The notes under the pieces were generated by a model. That model had not been told where the DNA came from, searched no databases, and worked only from the letters and a program-made list of their open reading frames with translations. Of a DNA stretch of 64,000 bases, positions 45,601-55,618 are shown piece by piece. Position 1 is the stretch's first letter. Every line of letters begins with the position of its first letter. Source of the DNA: Pteria penguin (taxonomy: Eukaryota; Mollusca; Bivalvia; Pterioida; Pteriidae); NCBI GenBank assembly GCA_035048485.1, contig CM068584.1:58467739-58531738 (forward strand), read 5' to 3'. The translations under genes and the position numbers were made by a program.

Positions 45601-46304
45601 AGTACAAAGAAAGCGTTGGTGAAATTAACGAGTAAACCTAGTTTTGATAGGATAACGATTTTCAATCATGACCTCGTCGGAGTGAAGAATAAGAAAGTCA
45701 AACTTTTATTAAATAAACCAATCTATACAGGAATGACAGTTCTTGATTTGTCTAAATTGTGGATGTATACATTCCATTACGATTTCATAAAAAAGAACAA
45801 TATGGTGAGAAAACTAGATTGTTGATGACCGATACTGATTCACTCTTCTACAGTATTCAAACAGAAAATATGTATGCAAATATGATGCAACATATTGATC
45901 TATACGATACATCAAACTATCCTAAACACCACCATTCTCTTTATAGCGAGAAAAATAAAAAAGTAGTGGGCAAAATGAAATACGAAACAGGAGGTGACTT
46001 GTTTTTGTGGAATTCGCGCAAAAATGTATTCATTTCAAACACAGAACGGAGCTAACGTATGCCGAGCAAAAGGAGTATCGAAAACTGTCGTGAGAGACTG
46101 TTTGATACATCAGGACTATGTTGACTGTTTATTGAATCGAACCATCGAAAGGCATGAAATGAAAAGTATCCGTAATGATAAGCATATACTTTATTTGAAA
46201 TCAATCAACAAATTTCACTCTCTCCCTACGATGGTAAACGTTGGATTACAGACGATGGCGTTGAAACATTAGTCTATGGTGACTTTCGTACAAAAGAAAC
46301 ATAA
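42671..46304 (+). pseudogene. Polinton DNA polymerase B, intron-like insert and frameshifts
   Basis: Fragments run in order from 42749. N-terminal: TKVEFKREKDGKVETTLPHF and NGIKYPVTLSQISKFEKQND. Exonuclease: YSDFETF (about 43627) and YLKTDVLLLADVFERFR (about 44509-44559). Polymerase motif A: YFDMNALYAGSM (about 44797). Motif B region: SSNSIVFG next to the insertion (45317-45338). Motif [11 protein letters not shown] (about 45825-45854). C-terminal: GVSKTVVRDC and NKFHSLP. Stops or shifts occur near 43188, 43482, 43798, 43961, 45070, 45590, 45800 and 46050. Key acidic residues for both activities remain. The family replicates the element from a protein primer. Confidence 0.94.
45339..45568 (+). 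other. Spliceosomal-intron-like insertion in Polinton PolB
   Basis: A 230-nt stretch starts GTAAGTTAA and ends TTTTATTCCAG, with CTAATTATTATTAATC as plausible branch region. It interrupts the coding sense between SIVFG (GG|) and the codon series beginning GAAAACG. Removing it keeps phase and restores the conserved F-G-K-T motif. Multiple stops lie inside. It has no recognised transposon ends. Confidence 0.72.
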
Positions 46305-46686
46305 CAAGAACATTTTATAAAATTGTTTAATGTATGTATTTACATATTGAATATGAAAATATTTCTTCTTTTCAATGTAAATGAATATTAAATAAATTTA
46401 AATTCACAAAGTGTATGGTTTATTTGAATCTCCATTCCGAAACATCTAAGTGTACAGTTTTACTAGATTGGTGGTAGAGTGTTTGCCTTCTGACCGAAAG
46501 GATAGGGATTCGAACCTCGCTGTACTCCTGTTGATATCTCGTCTGATGAGACCATAAGGACTGTGGTGCATGTGACACTTTAAAGAACACTCACTGCTTA
46601 GACTAGGTTCATTACAAAGGTAGAAATTGATGCAATCTGTATCATTCAGATGTCGACAAATAAGTAATATATATCTATACAACATT
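46305..46686. repeat. Spacer and diverged SINE copy
   Basis: From about 46453 to 46665 on the plus strand there is a SINE with GGTGGTAGAGTGTTTGCCTT head, TCGTCTGATGAGACCATAAG core and CACTTTAAAGAACACTCACT. It belongs with the GGCTCAGTGGTAGAG-headed copies at 57180, 57757 and 60510, and is more diverged. Bases 46305-46452 are non-coding. Confidence 0.78.
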
Positions 46687-47379
46687 CTACAGAGCATCAT
46701 CCTCATCATCGATTAGGAATGACTTTCTTTTCTTCGCAGGTGTTTCTTTTACAGTGGCCTAAAACAATAAAAAAAAAATATTTTTTATAAAATATTCTAT
46801 ATTTGATTCTGTCTATTACCTAATACATATACATGTATATATTATATATAATAATTATTATTAATTTAACACCCCCGCAAAGAAATTTGTTCCCGTTAGG
46901 ACGGCTCTAATTATTATCATTATTATCATTTTACTCACTCTTGGGGGTGATGGAGATCTTTCCATTTATTGATTTCTGGTAATGACATCATCGCAAGCTC
47001 TAAGGATGTCGTACCTTTCTCTAAATGTCGCTTCAAGCATTTCTTTAGAGAATGATACTGATTTTCCATGTTTGTTATCTACAATAGTTGAAAATAAAAG
47101 TTATTCTCACAGAGAGCAATATCAAAACAAATTATACTTTACAGGAAAGTTGGAAAAATAATATACAATGTACTAGATCTAGTACGATAATATTGTTTAA
47201 TTATGTAACGGGTTAAATGAAAATATGATGAAATAATTACCTTGAAAATGTATCCATGGTCTCCCATAATAATACGTGATCGTTATGGAATAATTTCCTC
47301 CATTTATGTATTTAACTTTAAAAATCCCTTCGTTATCACTTACATCTTGTCGAGTTTGAATAATATTGTTGCTTACCAT
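46687..47379 (-). CDS. PC4-like (transcription coactivator p15 type) protein, three exons, one nonsense codon
   Basis: Exon 1 (47379-47241) encodes MVSNNIIQTRQDVSDNEGIF, then KYINGGNYSITITYYYGRPW, and ends with donor GTAATT. Exon 2 (47078-46939) starts after ATTGTAG, fits phase 1, and encodes HGKSVSFSKEMLEATFRERY; its donor is GTGAGT. Exon 3 (46758-46687) after TGTTTTAG encodes a KKRKSFLIDDEDDAL end and stops at TAG. Short beta strands, an aromatic strand, a basic loop and one helix fit the PC4 fold, which binds single-stranded DNA. Exon 2 contains one in-frame TAA near codon 84. The convergent placement at the polymerase end suggests it belongs to the Polinton, but it might be a host gene. 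Resemblance to PC4 is by eye. Confidence 0.5.
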
Positions 47380-48084
47380 GATTAAAAATGAATGAATGTA
47401 GTAGACACATAATTTTCACTCGTACTGTTTCGTTTTTATACCATTCTAACAAAACATTAACGTAGATAAATATCTTATCTATAATTAAATCAATGTTTAC
47501 TCTAGAAATAAAATGTTAAGAGCTATTTGTGAAAAGAATTTTTCTCTCATAGATTCCACATTTGTTAAAATGAAAACATGTCTGAAGATGCTGTATTTCA
47601 TTATAGTAATTTTCATTTGAAAATAAGTAATATAGATTAATAATTAACACTTTCCCACGTCTTCCTGCATTTTTGCTTAATCATATCTAATATTGCAATT
47701 TAGATTTAAGCTTTCATTTAGGAATATTCCCATTCCACTTTCCTGTGAAATTATATCAATATACATTAAAGGTTAGCACCTCCTAACGTTTTCCAACAGT
47801 TTTGCTTCATCATGTCTAATATTAAATATTCATTTGATATAAGATTTCATTTAATCATACACCTACTTACATATATATCTAAAAGAAATTTAAATTAAAC
47901 TAATAAATTTTTTTTAGATGAAACATATATACACATGTAATATCAGCGAAGTCATCCTTAATTATTTTCTGATGTTACACAGCAATTTCGTATCCATTTG
48001 ATATTATTTAAGTTGAATCTTATTCCTATATAGGGCACCACTCTATATACTTTTTATAAACATTCATTTCAAAACATTATCCTA
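47380..48084. other. Intergenic, short direct repeats only
   Basis: Two blocks resemble each other: CTTTCCCACGTCTTCCTGCA (about 47650) and CTCCTAACGTTTTCCAACAG (about 47790), each followed by TTTTGCTTMATCATRTCTAA. No gene is seen. Confidence 0.45.
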
Positions 48085-48310
48085 ATGTTTGCTTTAGTAT
48101 CAGTTGGTTTATTGATTCTAACTATAATTTCTTACAAAATTTTGAAAAATAAAATAAATCAAAACAATATCTATTCTGAATCAATATTTTCGTTTGATTC
48201 CAATTCATTTGAAATGGAAAATCTCTATGATGAAGTTGCAATATGATCTATTTTAGCTGTATTATCAGCTACCTTAATCGGAGTTACTTCAGGATCATTA
48301 ATCAAGTAAA
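48085..48310 (+). CDS. Small membrane-protein gene, copy A
   Basis: A 53-codon frame (48085-48246) encodes LVSVGLLILTIISYKI, one hydrophobic span, then a basic stretch and an acidic SFEMENLYDEVA end. After TATTTTAG (48255) comes an open piece with VLSATLIGVTSGSLIK, closing at a GTAAAG donor-like site. The exon-2 piece is related to the one at 49041-49100 (shared TTGGAGTTACTC/TCGGAGTTACTT). Between the exons only 8-25 bases remain, so the intron may be lost or the structure broken. Function unknown. Confidence 0.38.
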
Positions 48311-48378
48311 GTATAAGGAAACGAAAGATAAATAAAATTATCAATTTAAATTCTTCAGCAAAATATGATATCCAACTT

Positions 48379-48668
48379 TGATGAATTCAATCACTTGCAT
48401 TGCTTTGATTTGATTGTAAAAATGATGGATAAATCCAAACCACAAGTCCAAAAATCATAAAACCAGAGGACATACAAAATCAATGAAAATGAAAAACAAA
48501 TGGAAAATAACAAAATATGTCTACTTGAATTCAATCACTTGTATTGCTTTGCTTTGATTGTAAAGATGATGGATAAATCCAAACCACAAGTCCAAAAATC
48601 ATAAAACCAGAGGACATACAAAATCAATGAAAATGAAAAACAAATGGAAAATAAAATATGTCTACTTG
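48379..48668. repeat. Tandem direct repeat (two units of about 145-155 bases) with a third copy at 49820-49925
   Basis: TGATGGATAAATCCAAACCA and ATAAAACCAGAGGACATACA occur at 48423-48480, 48567-48620 and 49824-49880. The third unit is dispersed behind a different satellite. The duplicates flank the second small membrane gene, so the repeat and gene may have been duplicated together. Confidence 0.88.
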
Positions 48669-48739
48669 AAGATCATATGTGATGGAGTGAGATCAGGTGC
48701 CCGGGGAGAGTGAGCATCTCCTGCTTGCTAGCAACACCC

Positions 48740-49254
48740 GTCAACTTATTTCAACTATTGATTTTGTATATATACTGCTTTCAGTATTATCCAGCCTTTC
48801 ATTTAGCTGCACGCTATTTGCTACATCTGTATAGGTCGTATGCATTATAAAAAGGAGATTATTAAAGAAAAGGAATTTTCTTTCAACTAATAGAAGACGA
48901 AGTGACAACCAATTTTATGATATAGAATCAAATTCTTCTTCTGTCTTGTAAGTTATAATATAAAGAAAATGCAATTAAGTTATGAAATCAAAGATAATAA
49001 TATCCAATCTTTTTTTATTATTATTTTCTTTTACTTTTAGGTGCTTTAACAGTAATTGGAGTTACTCTAATAAAAATAAAGACACTTTTAGAAGAAATAT
49101 CAAAAGTGATTACAAAACTATATGTACTTGTTTAAGAAACAATAAAATTGTTAAGAGATACACAATGTGTCTGATAGTAAAAGAAAAAATGTTACACTAA
49201 GAAGACCTGGAGGAGTGAGCAGGAAACCAAAGAGATATGGGTTTGATATTTAGA
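48740..49254 (+). CDS. Small membrane-protein gene, copy B
   Basis: A segment around 48830-48949 encodes VVCIIKRRLLKKRNF, then RRRSDNQFYDIESNSSSVL, and ends at a good donor GTAAGT (48950). The acceptor TTTTACTTTTAG (49040) leads to ALTVIGVTLIKIKTLLEEIS, a second hydrophobic or amphipathic segment. In a third frame SDSKRKNVTLRRPGGVSRKP closes at 49254. The acidic Ser/Asp-rich tail plus hydrophobic second exon parallel copy A. No family is recognised and the frame assignment of the last part is uncertain. Confidence 0.35.
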
Positions 49255-49319
49255 AATTCTAGAGGAAAGGGGGGGGGATTGACTTGTTGGGGTATGTAGT
49301 TTGTAATCTCTAGAGATAT

Positions 49320-49800
49320 ACTATACTATCATATAGAACTTACTAGACTTTTGTTTGTGTGCTTACTTAGAAAATTAAAATCCATAGCAATATATATATA
49401 TTAAATGTATAGTACTATAATACCCTTACTAGACTTTTATCTATGTAGTTGTCTGTGTGCTTAACTTAGAAAATTAAAATCCATAACAATATATTAAATA
49501 TATAGCATTACATTGTCCTTACTAGACTTTTGTCTATGTAGACGTTGTATGCTTAGAAATTAAAATCCATGGCAATATGTTAAATATATAGTATTACATT
49601 GTCCTTACTAGACTTTTGTCTATGTAGTTGTTTGTGTGCTTAGAAATTAAAATCCATGGCAATATGTTAAATATATAGTATTACATTGTCCTTACTAGAC
49701 TTTTGTCTATGTAGTTGTCTGCGTGCTTAGAAATGAAAATCCATAGCAATATGTTAAATATATAGTATTACATTTTCCTTGCTAGACTTTTGTCTTTGTA
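49320..49800. repeat. ~87-bp satellite array, about five units
   Basis: Each unit contains CTTACTAGACTTTTGTCTAT and AATTAAAATCCATGGCAATA. Units begin near 49330, 49425, 49515, 49600, 49690 and 49775, with the first ones shorter. Direct repeats without spacers, hence not CRISPR. Confidence 0.92.
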
Positions 49801-49925
49801 TCAATACACTCCACATGTAAAGATGATGGATAAATCCAAACCACAAGTCCAACAATCATAAAACCAGAGGACATACAAAATCAGTGAAAATGAAAAACAA
49901 GTGGAAAATAACAAAATATATATGG

Positions 49926-50377
49926 CATTAGATACCACCACAGACAAATGTTGATTCACTAATGAAAATGTAATTATCTTTATGTCCCTAAATGTCATGT
50001 GATTATTATTTTTTGATATGATTACAGCTTTAATCACTTTAAGCTTTAATCACTTTAAGCTTTAATCACTTTAATCTAATATTTGTCTTACACATTCTAT
50101 GCTGAATTATTTCAATTACAGTCACAATCATTTCATGTTAGTTTGTTGTTGACATTATAGTGTTTGGTCAAGATACTGAATGATGTATATAGTTGTTTTA
50201 CTTTTCATACATACCTAATGTAGACATTGATTTCTTGATTTGGTTTTTATTTTGAAATGTTCTATGCAGAAGTGTCATGGTATAAAACAAACAATAAATA
50301 AGACAATTTCATTTAAGAGTTATTTTACTTGACAAAGGCATTGGGTTGTAATGAAATTTGATTGTGTATTAATCAAT
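49926..50377. other. Non-coding spacer with a 17-bp triple repeat
   Basis: TTTAATCACTTTAAGC is repeated three times (50031-50080). The rest is AT-rich with no gene. Confidence 0.6.
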
Positions 50378-50659
50378 ATTATAGATAGATAGATAGATAG
50401 ATAGATAAGTGCTTAAAGTCACACCGGGAATATTTCACCCTTATGGTGACATATACTAATATTATTAATACAATGTTCAAAAATATAAAACGTAAAGCTA
50501 AAACAAAATAGGAGAGACTAGCTCTCTTTGTATATGTTATAGACAGATAAACTACATTTCTTAAAAACCCATTCATTTATACAAATTAAAATACATACAA
50601 TTGTACGAAATACATGCATTCCAGATACACAGGTTCATATATAAGTTATCATCAAACAG
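50378..50659 (-). terminator. 3' UTR and (TATC)n tail of the LINE
   Basis: In element sense the UTR ends GTCACCATAAGGGTGAAATA, then TTCCCGGTGTGACTTTAAGC and a run of TATC. Those terminal 40 bases match the 3' end of the first SINE family (GTCACCATATACGTGAAATA, then TTCGTGGTGTGACGTAAAAC). This is the region the reverse transcriptase would recognise. Confidence 0.82.
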
Positions 50660-51520
50660 TCAAATTTTACTGTATAGGTTTATTTCTTTCAAGAACTCTA
50701 ATACTTTAAAGATGCTTATTCGATCAAACAAATCATTAATATTTTGACAAGTATAATAATTTTCACGAATATGCATAGTATCTACACATTCTAACAGAAT
50801 GTGTTTTATACTTAATAGACATCCGCACGGGACACATTCTGGAGGGGGCTCTTCCTTTAAAAGGAATGAATGAGTGATCCAGGAGTGTCCCATGCGGAGT
50901 CTAGAACTCACAATTTCATCTTTACGGTTTGTATAATGATTATAATATTTACTATTAAAAAGAGGCTTGCAATCATGAAGTTTATTGTTAACTTCACGAT
51001 CCCAAGCCTCTTGACACAAATTATTGACATAGTTTAAGATACATGATTTAAAATCCGAGTAAGGTACCTTACCTATAACATTTGGTTTATTCAACCCTGT
51101 CTTGGCTGCCCTGTCAGCCTTTTCATTGCCGACAAGACCAACATGCGAAGGCAGCCAGCAAAACACAATATCGAAATCTGTAGATAAAAGTCGGTTCCCT
51201 GTTTCAATAATATTTAAAATATATGGGTTATTTGTTCTTACATTATGAATGGATTGTAAACAAGACAACGAATCGGAAAAAATAATTGATTTAAAATTTT
51301 GATTTTTCTCAATATGAGAAAGAGCTAATAATATAGCTCTTGCTTCTGCTGTAAAAACCGAAGAATGATTAGGTAATCGAATAGAACAATTAAACTCGTT
51401 TTCACATATTGCAGCAGCCGCTGCTTTTTCATCATCTTTTGAACCATCTGTGAAATATTGTTTGTAATTAGAATATAAAGACTTCATTTCTGAAAATAAC
51501 TGTTGAAATTCTGCAGAACT
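50660..51520 (-). pseudogene. LINE ORF2 C-terminus: RNase H and Cys region
   Basis: YKQYFTDGSKDDEKAAAAA (first Asp), SVFTAEARAILLALSHIE (Glu), IIFSDSLSCLQSI (Asp) and PSHVGLVGNEKADRAAK (final Asp) form a complete RNase H active site. A C-terminal PECVPCGCLLSIKHILLEC (Cys and His) ends the protein before TAA 50660. It is separated from RT by a frame change around 51490-51560. Domain content of this kind distinguishes the element from CR1/L2-type LINEs. Confidence 0.93.
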
Positions 51521-54352
51521 AGTTTCTTGTTTTTTATTTTTAGATAAATGAAATAAAATTTTAGGTTTTTTCCATCAACCATGGAGGTGATGAAGCTATT
51601 TTGAAATCGGCAATGTCGTCAAGTGTAATACCTGCTTCTAGAATATGTGGTTTTACACGTAAACCAATACTTTTAATTATATTAGGCTTTTTATCATATA
51701 AATGTTCATGCTGTGGTCGAAAGACACAATCAAAAGCTGGATTTAATTCATTAGAATGCAATTTAGTAATATACTGTAACGTTAATTTAATTCTACGAAT
51801 ATTCAAAGATGGTTCAGCTGCTTCTGCATATAAACTTTGTACAGGTGAGGTCCTGAAAGCACCAAGACTCAAACGCAAGCCTTGGTGATGTATGGTGTCC
51901 AGAAGCTGTAAATAAGACTTTCTGGCCGAACCATAAACAATACAACCATAGTCCAGCTTCGATCGAACCAGCGACCTGTAAAGCTGGAGCAAGGTTGTAC
52001 TTTCAGCACCCCACTCCGTACTAGACAAAACTTTCAATATATCCAATGCTTTTAAACATTTTACTTTTAACGCCTTAATATGTGGTATAAAAGACAGTCG
52101 TTTGTCGAATATAACACCAAGAAATTTAACTTCATTTACAACATTTATTTTATTACCGTCCATAAAAAGTTCAGGGTCATGATGCATTCGTCTTTTTTGG
52201 CAGAAATGCACACAAGAAGTCTTATTTTTCGAAAATTTAAAACCGTTTTCAATCGACCACTGAAATATATTATTTAAACACAATTGACGTTTCCGTTCTA
52301 TCATATTCATATTTTTCCCACGACAACATATCAAGAAGTCGTCAACATACAGAGAACCATCGATATCATTTTTCAATACTTGTGCTAAGCTATTGATTTT
52401 TATACTAAAAAGTGTAACAGATAATATACTCCCTTGAGGGACGCCCATCTCCTGCTCAAATGAATCAGAAACATGGGAGCCCAGTCGAATATCAAAACGT
52501 CTGTCTTTCAAAAAATTTGAAATAAAAATAGGCAAACTGCCTCTTAACCCCATATCATGTAAATCCCTTAAAATATCATATTTCCAGGTTGTATCGTATG
52601 CTTTTTCGAGATCGAAAAAGATAGAAACTACATGCTGTTTATTTATGAAAGCATCACGAATATATGTTTCAAGGCGCACAAGATGATCAGTCGTACTTCT
52701 CTGCTTCCTGAAACCACACTGAATATCAGTGAGAAGGTTGTTGTGTTCCAGGAACCAGACAAGACGCTCATTAATCATACGTTCTAAAGTCTTGCATATA
52801 CAACTCGTTAAAGATATCGGACGATAATTAATAGGATCAGTATGATCCTTTCCGGGTTTAGGAACGGGAATAACAATAGATTCTCTCCACGATTGTGGAA
52901 ATTCACCATTCAACCATATGTAATTAAATATATTTAGTAGAATGTGTAAAGATTCCAAAGGAAGATGTTTTAATATTTGATAATGCACTTCATCTGGACC
53001 AGTAGCTGTATTATTAGAGTTCTGAAGTGATGACTGTAATTCGTCAATAGAAAAAGGCTCGTTATAATCCTCTAAATTATTTGATTCAAATTTCAATTTT
53101 ATTTTTTCGGATTTTTGTTTAATACGACGAAACTGAGGAAGACAGTTATCAGAAGAAGAATTTTTCGAAAAGGTCTTGCCTAAACAATTGGCAATATCGT
53201 GTTTAGATGTTAAAACATCAGAATTATGTACAAGATGTTGAACAGTATTTGAAGAACCTTTGCCGTTAATTTTATTTATCATCTTCCATACTTTATTAGT
53301 AGGCGTGCGAGTATTGACTTTGGAGACATAATTTCTCCATGATAGACGTTTGCTATGATTAATTGTGCGCCTGGCAGCAGCTCTACGCTGACGAAGTGTA
53401 TTTAAATTACCAGGAATAGGATGCTTTTTGTATATTTTTTTCAGCCTTTTTGCGATCTTTGATGACACTTTTACAAGCATCGTCAAACCAAGGATTATAT
53501 TTCTTTTTATGAAAAGTAGAGGTTTTTGGGATATTCTTTTCAGAAATCTGAACAAGTGTATCTGTAAACGAAAGAATAGGATCAGTGTTACTCAAATGAT
53601 TTACGTTATTAAGATTTGTAAGACAGCCAGATTGGAATTGACTCCAGTCCAGCTTTATTTAATTTCCAATGTGGAATACATGAATTACTAGATGCAACGT
53701 TACTTTTTAATAGAAGTGGGAAGTGATCACTTCCACACAAATCGTCATGAACTGACCACACAAAATCAGTAAAAAGCGATGGATCAGTTATAGTAAGATC
53801 AATAGAAGTATAAGTACCATGTCCCGGATGTAAATAGGTACTAGACCCATCATTAAAGACACATAAACCATTTTGTTCTATAAAATCTTCAATTATATTA
53901 CCTTTGGCGTCAGTAGTTTCACTGCCCCACAAGATATTATGAGCATTAAAATCACCCAATATAATAAAGGGTTTTGGTAATTGTTTAACTAAGTTGTCCA
54001 ATTCTCTACGATCTATATTCAAAGTCGGAGGAAAATATATTGAACAAAACGTAATTGTTTTTAGTAATGTTACACGAACAGCTACAGCTTGTAAGGATGT
54101 GTTTAAAGCAACACTGCTATGCAAAATAGAATTTCTAACGAAAATCGATGAGCCACCTGCAGCTCTATCCTTATTACTATAAACATTATATTGCGAAAAA
54201 GATTTTAATTGAAAAGAATCTGTGTCTTTAAGATGGGTCTCTTGTAAACATAATATTGCTGGAGAAAAATTTTGATCAAGAAGTTTTAATTCATTAAAAT
54301 TAACTTTTAAACCTCTACAATTCCACTGTATAATTGAATCATGACGATTCAT
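51500..54352 (-). pseudogene. LINE ORF2: endonuclease and reverse transcriptase
   Basis: Endonuclease: IIQWNCRGLKVNFNELK at the N-terminus, LCLQETHL (Glu), ILGDFNAHNILWGS (Asp/Asn) and SDHFPLLL (Asp-His), the complete APE-type set at 54345-53700. A shift near 53640 joins a linker, another shift near 53440. Then RT from about 53430: NYRPISLTSCICKTLERMIN, CGFRKQRSTTDHLVRLETYI, FFDLEKAYDTTW (catalytic Asp), GVPQGSILSVTLFSI, SLYVDDFLICC (catalytic Asp-Asp) and NEVKFLGVIFDKRLSF. The protein nicks the target and copies the RNA from there. Three frame changes keep it from being active. Confidence 0.95.
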
Positions 54353-55618
54353 TTATCTGATAATCGGGCAAGAGAAGGCTTGCGACCTTTTTTCTTTGGG
54401 GATTTACTGTGACCCCTCACGTTAATCAAACGAGACTCTTTCGTATTTTTTTCATCACTCAATGAATTCGAAATTTCTGTAGAAATGCTATCAGAAGGAG
54501 ATGTATCTTCCATCTCTACTTCTAAAACATCAAATTTATTTCGAACAACCACGTGCGGGTTCACTGGTACAGACGACGGCTTAGTTTTAGAACTTGTTTT
54601 CGATTTTGATTTCACAGGAGATGACGACTTATTTGTTAATGTTTTTTGCGAATTTGATACAGTTTGGGAAGACGAAGTAGACGAGGATGTCTTAGCTTTA
54701 GACACAACGGACAACGAGGGAATATCAGATTTCAAACATGATATATCTGTTTGAATAGCAATCGAAACGGTTTTCTTTGAAGCTTTAGACACGTAGCTGT
54801 TAGTATTTGTAGCAGGCAAATGATGATTTTCATATATTTTCCTTGCTTCAGGATAGGATACTCCCTGCTCAACTTTTATTTTGATAATCTGCTGTTCTTT
54901 TTTGTAAACAGGGCAGTCTTTTGATGAAGCACAATGATTGCCTTTACAGTTGAAGCATTTAGCATCAACTGAACAAGGATCGTCACCATCAAAGTGCTCA
55001 TCATATTCAACAATTTTTAACACTATGGCCAAATCTCTGGCAATAAAAACAACGCAGCGGTGAAGGGTAGTATAAATCGACTTTTGCTGTGACATAGCCC
55101 AATTTTATTTTTTGGGGTACAGATGATGTAGAAAATGTAAGGAGGAAAGTATGAGTTTTTATCTCTTTGCCGTCTTTTTTAATAATGAAACGACGCACAG
55201 CAACAACTTTTTGACTTTTAAGTTCGCCAAGAATGACATCATCTGCCAATAACGCAAGGTTTTTGTCTTTGTCTCTCAAAATACCACGACATGTGTTTAA
55301 ATTGAAATGGGGAGACACTTTGACAGGAATATCACCAATGTGGTCTAATGTTAACAAATTAATTGACTGCTGCTTTTTAGCACATTCAACTAAAAGTTGG
55401 CCGTTTCTCTGTTTGGTCACATTTTTTACCGTACCGGCAACTGATTGGATGGTTTTATCTACCAAGAAGGGTGAAGCCTTAGCTAAAGCCCTATCTTCAG
55501 ATGTAATAACAAGAAATCGAGACCAGTCGTCATCAGGTTGTTCAAGAGTGTTTTCAACAGTGTCCGCAAGACGTTTTCTTTTGTTCAAAGTTTGGTGGTT
55601 TAGTATTGGAGAAGCCAT
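54349..55618 (-). pseudogene. LINE ORF1, gag-like with two zinc knuckles
   Basis: The likely start is ATG 55618 (MASPILNHQTLNKRKRLADT). An RNA-recognition-like region follows (VVAVRRFIIKKDGKEIKTHT). Then come CFYCQRFGHSVKNC and CFNCKGNHCASSKDC, two CCHC-like knuckles that would bind the element RNA. A frame change near 55010-55100 separates the knuckles. A Ser/Lys-rich C-terminal region ends SKSPKKKGRKPSLARLSDK with a TGA at 54351-54349, overlapping the ORF2 ATG in ATGA. Translation by reinitiation at that overlap is the known mechanism for similar elements. Confidence 0.9.

Larger units (their letters stand above)
35529..46304 (+). mobile_element. Decayed Polinton/Maverick virus-like DNA transposon
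   Basis: Integrase with chromodomain, minor and major capsid proteins, adenain-like protease, A32-type packaging ATPase and a protein-primed-type family B DNA polymerase occur together in one orientation. That combination is diagnostic of Polintons. Almost every gene has frameshifts or stops, and it carries a SINE, a MITE and an intron-like insertion, so it is an old genomic copy. Terminal inverted repeats and a 6-bp target duplication were not found by eye; the real ends may lie beyond both sides. Confidence 0.95.

Noticed and set aside
35529..46304. Active endogenous virus
   Set aside because: Capsid, protease, ATPase, integrase and polymerase genes all have frame breaks or insertions, so the copy cannot produce functional proteins.
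46939..47078. Alternative reading frame of exon 2 in the PC4-like gene
   Set aside because: One other frame is open throughout, but it does not keep phase with exon 1. The chosen frame keeps both splice phases and needs one nonsense codon. Left as an alternative to test.
49320..49800. CRISPR array
   Set aside because: Direct ~87-bp satellite repeats; no spacer structure.
54485..54754. Plus-strand acidic ORF
   Set aside because: Shadow of the Ser/Lys-rich end of LINE ORF1 on the opposite strand.
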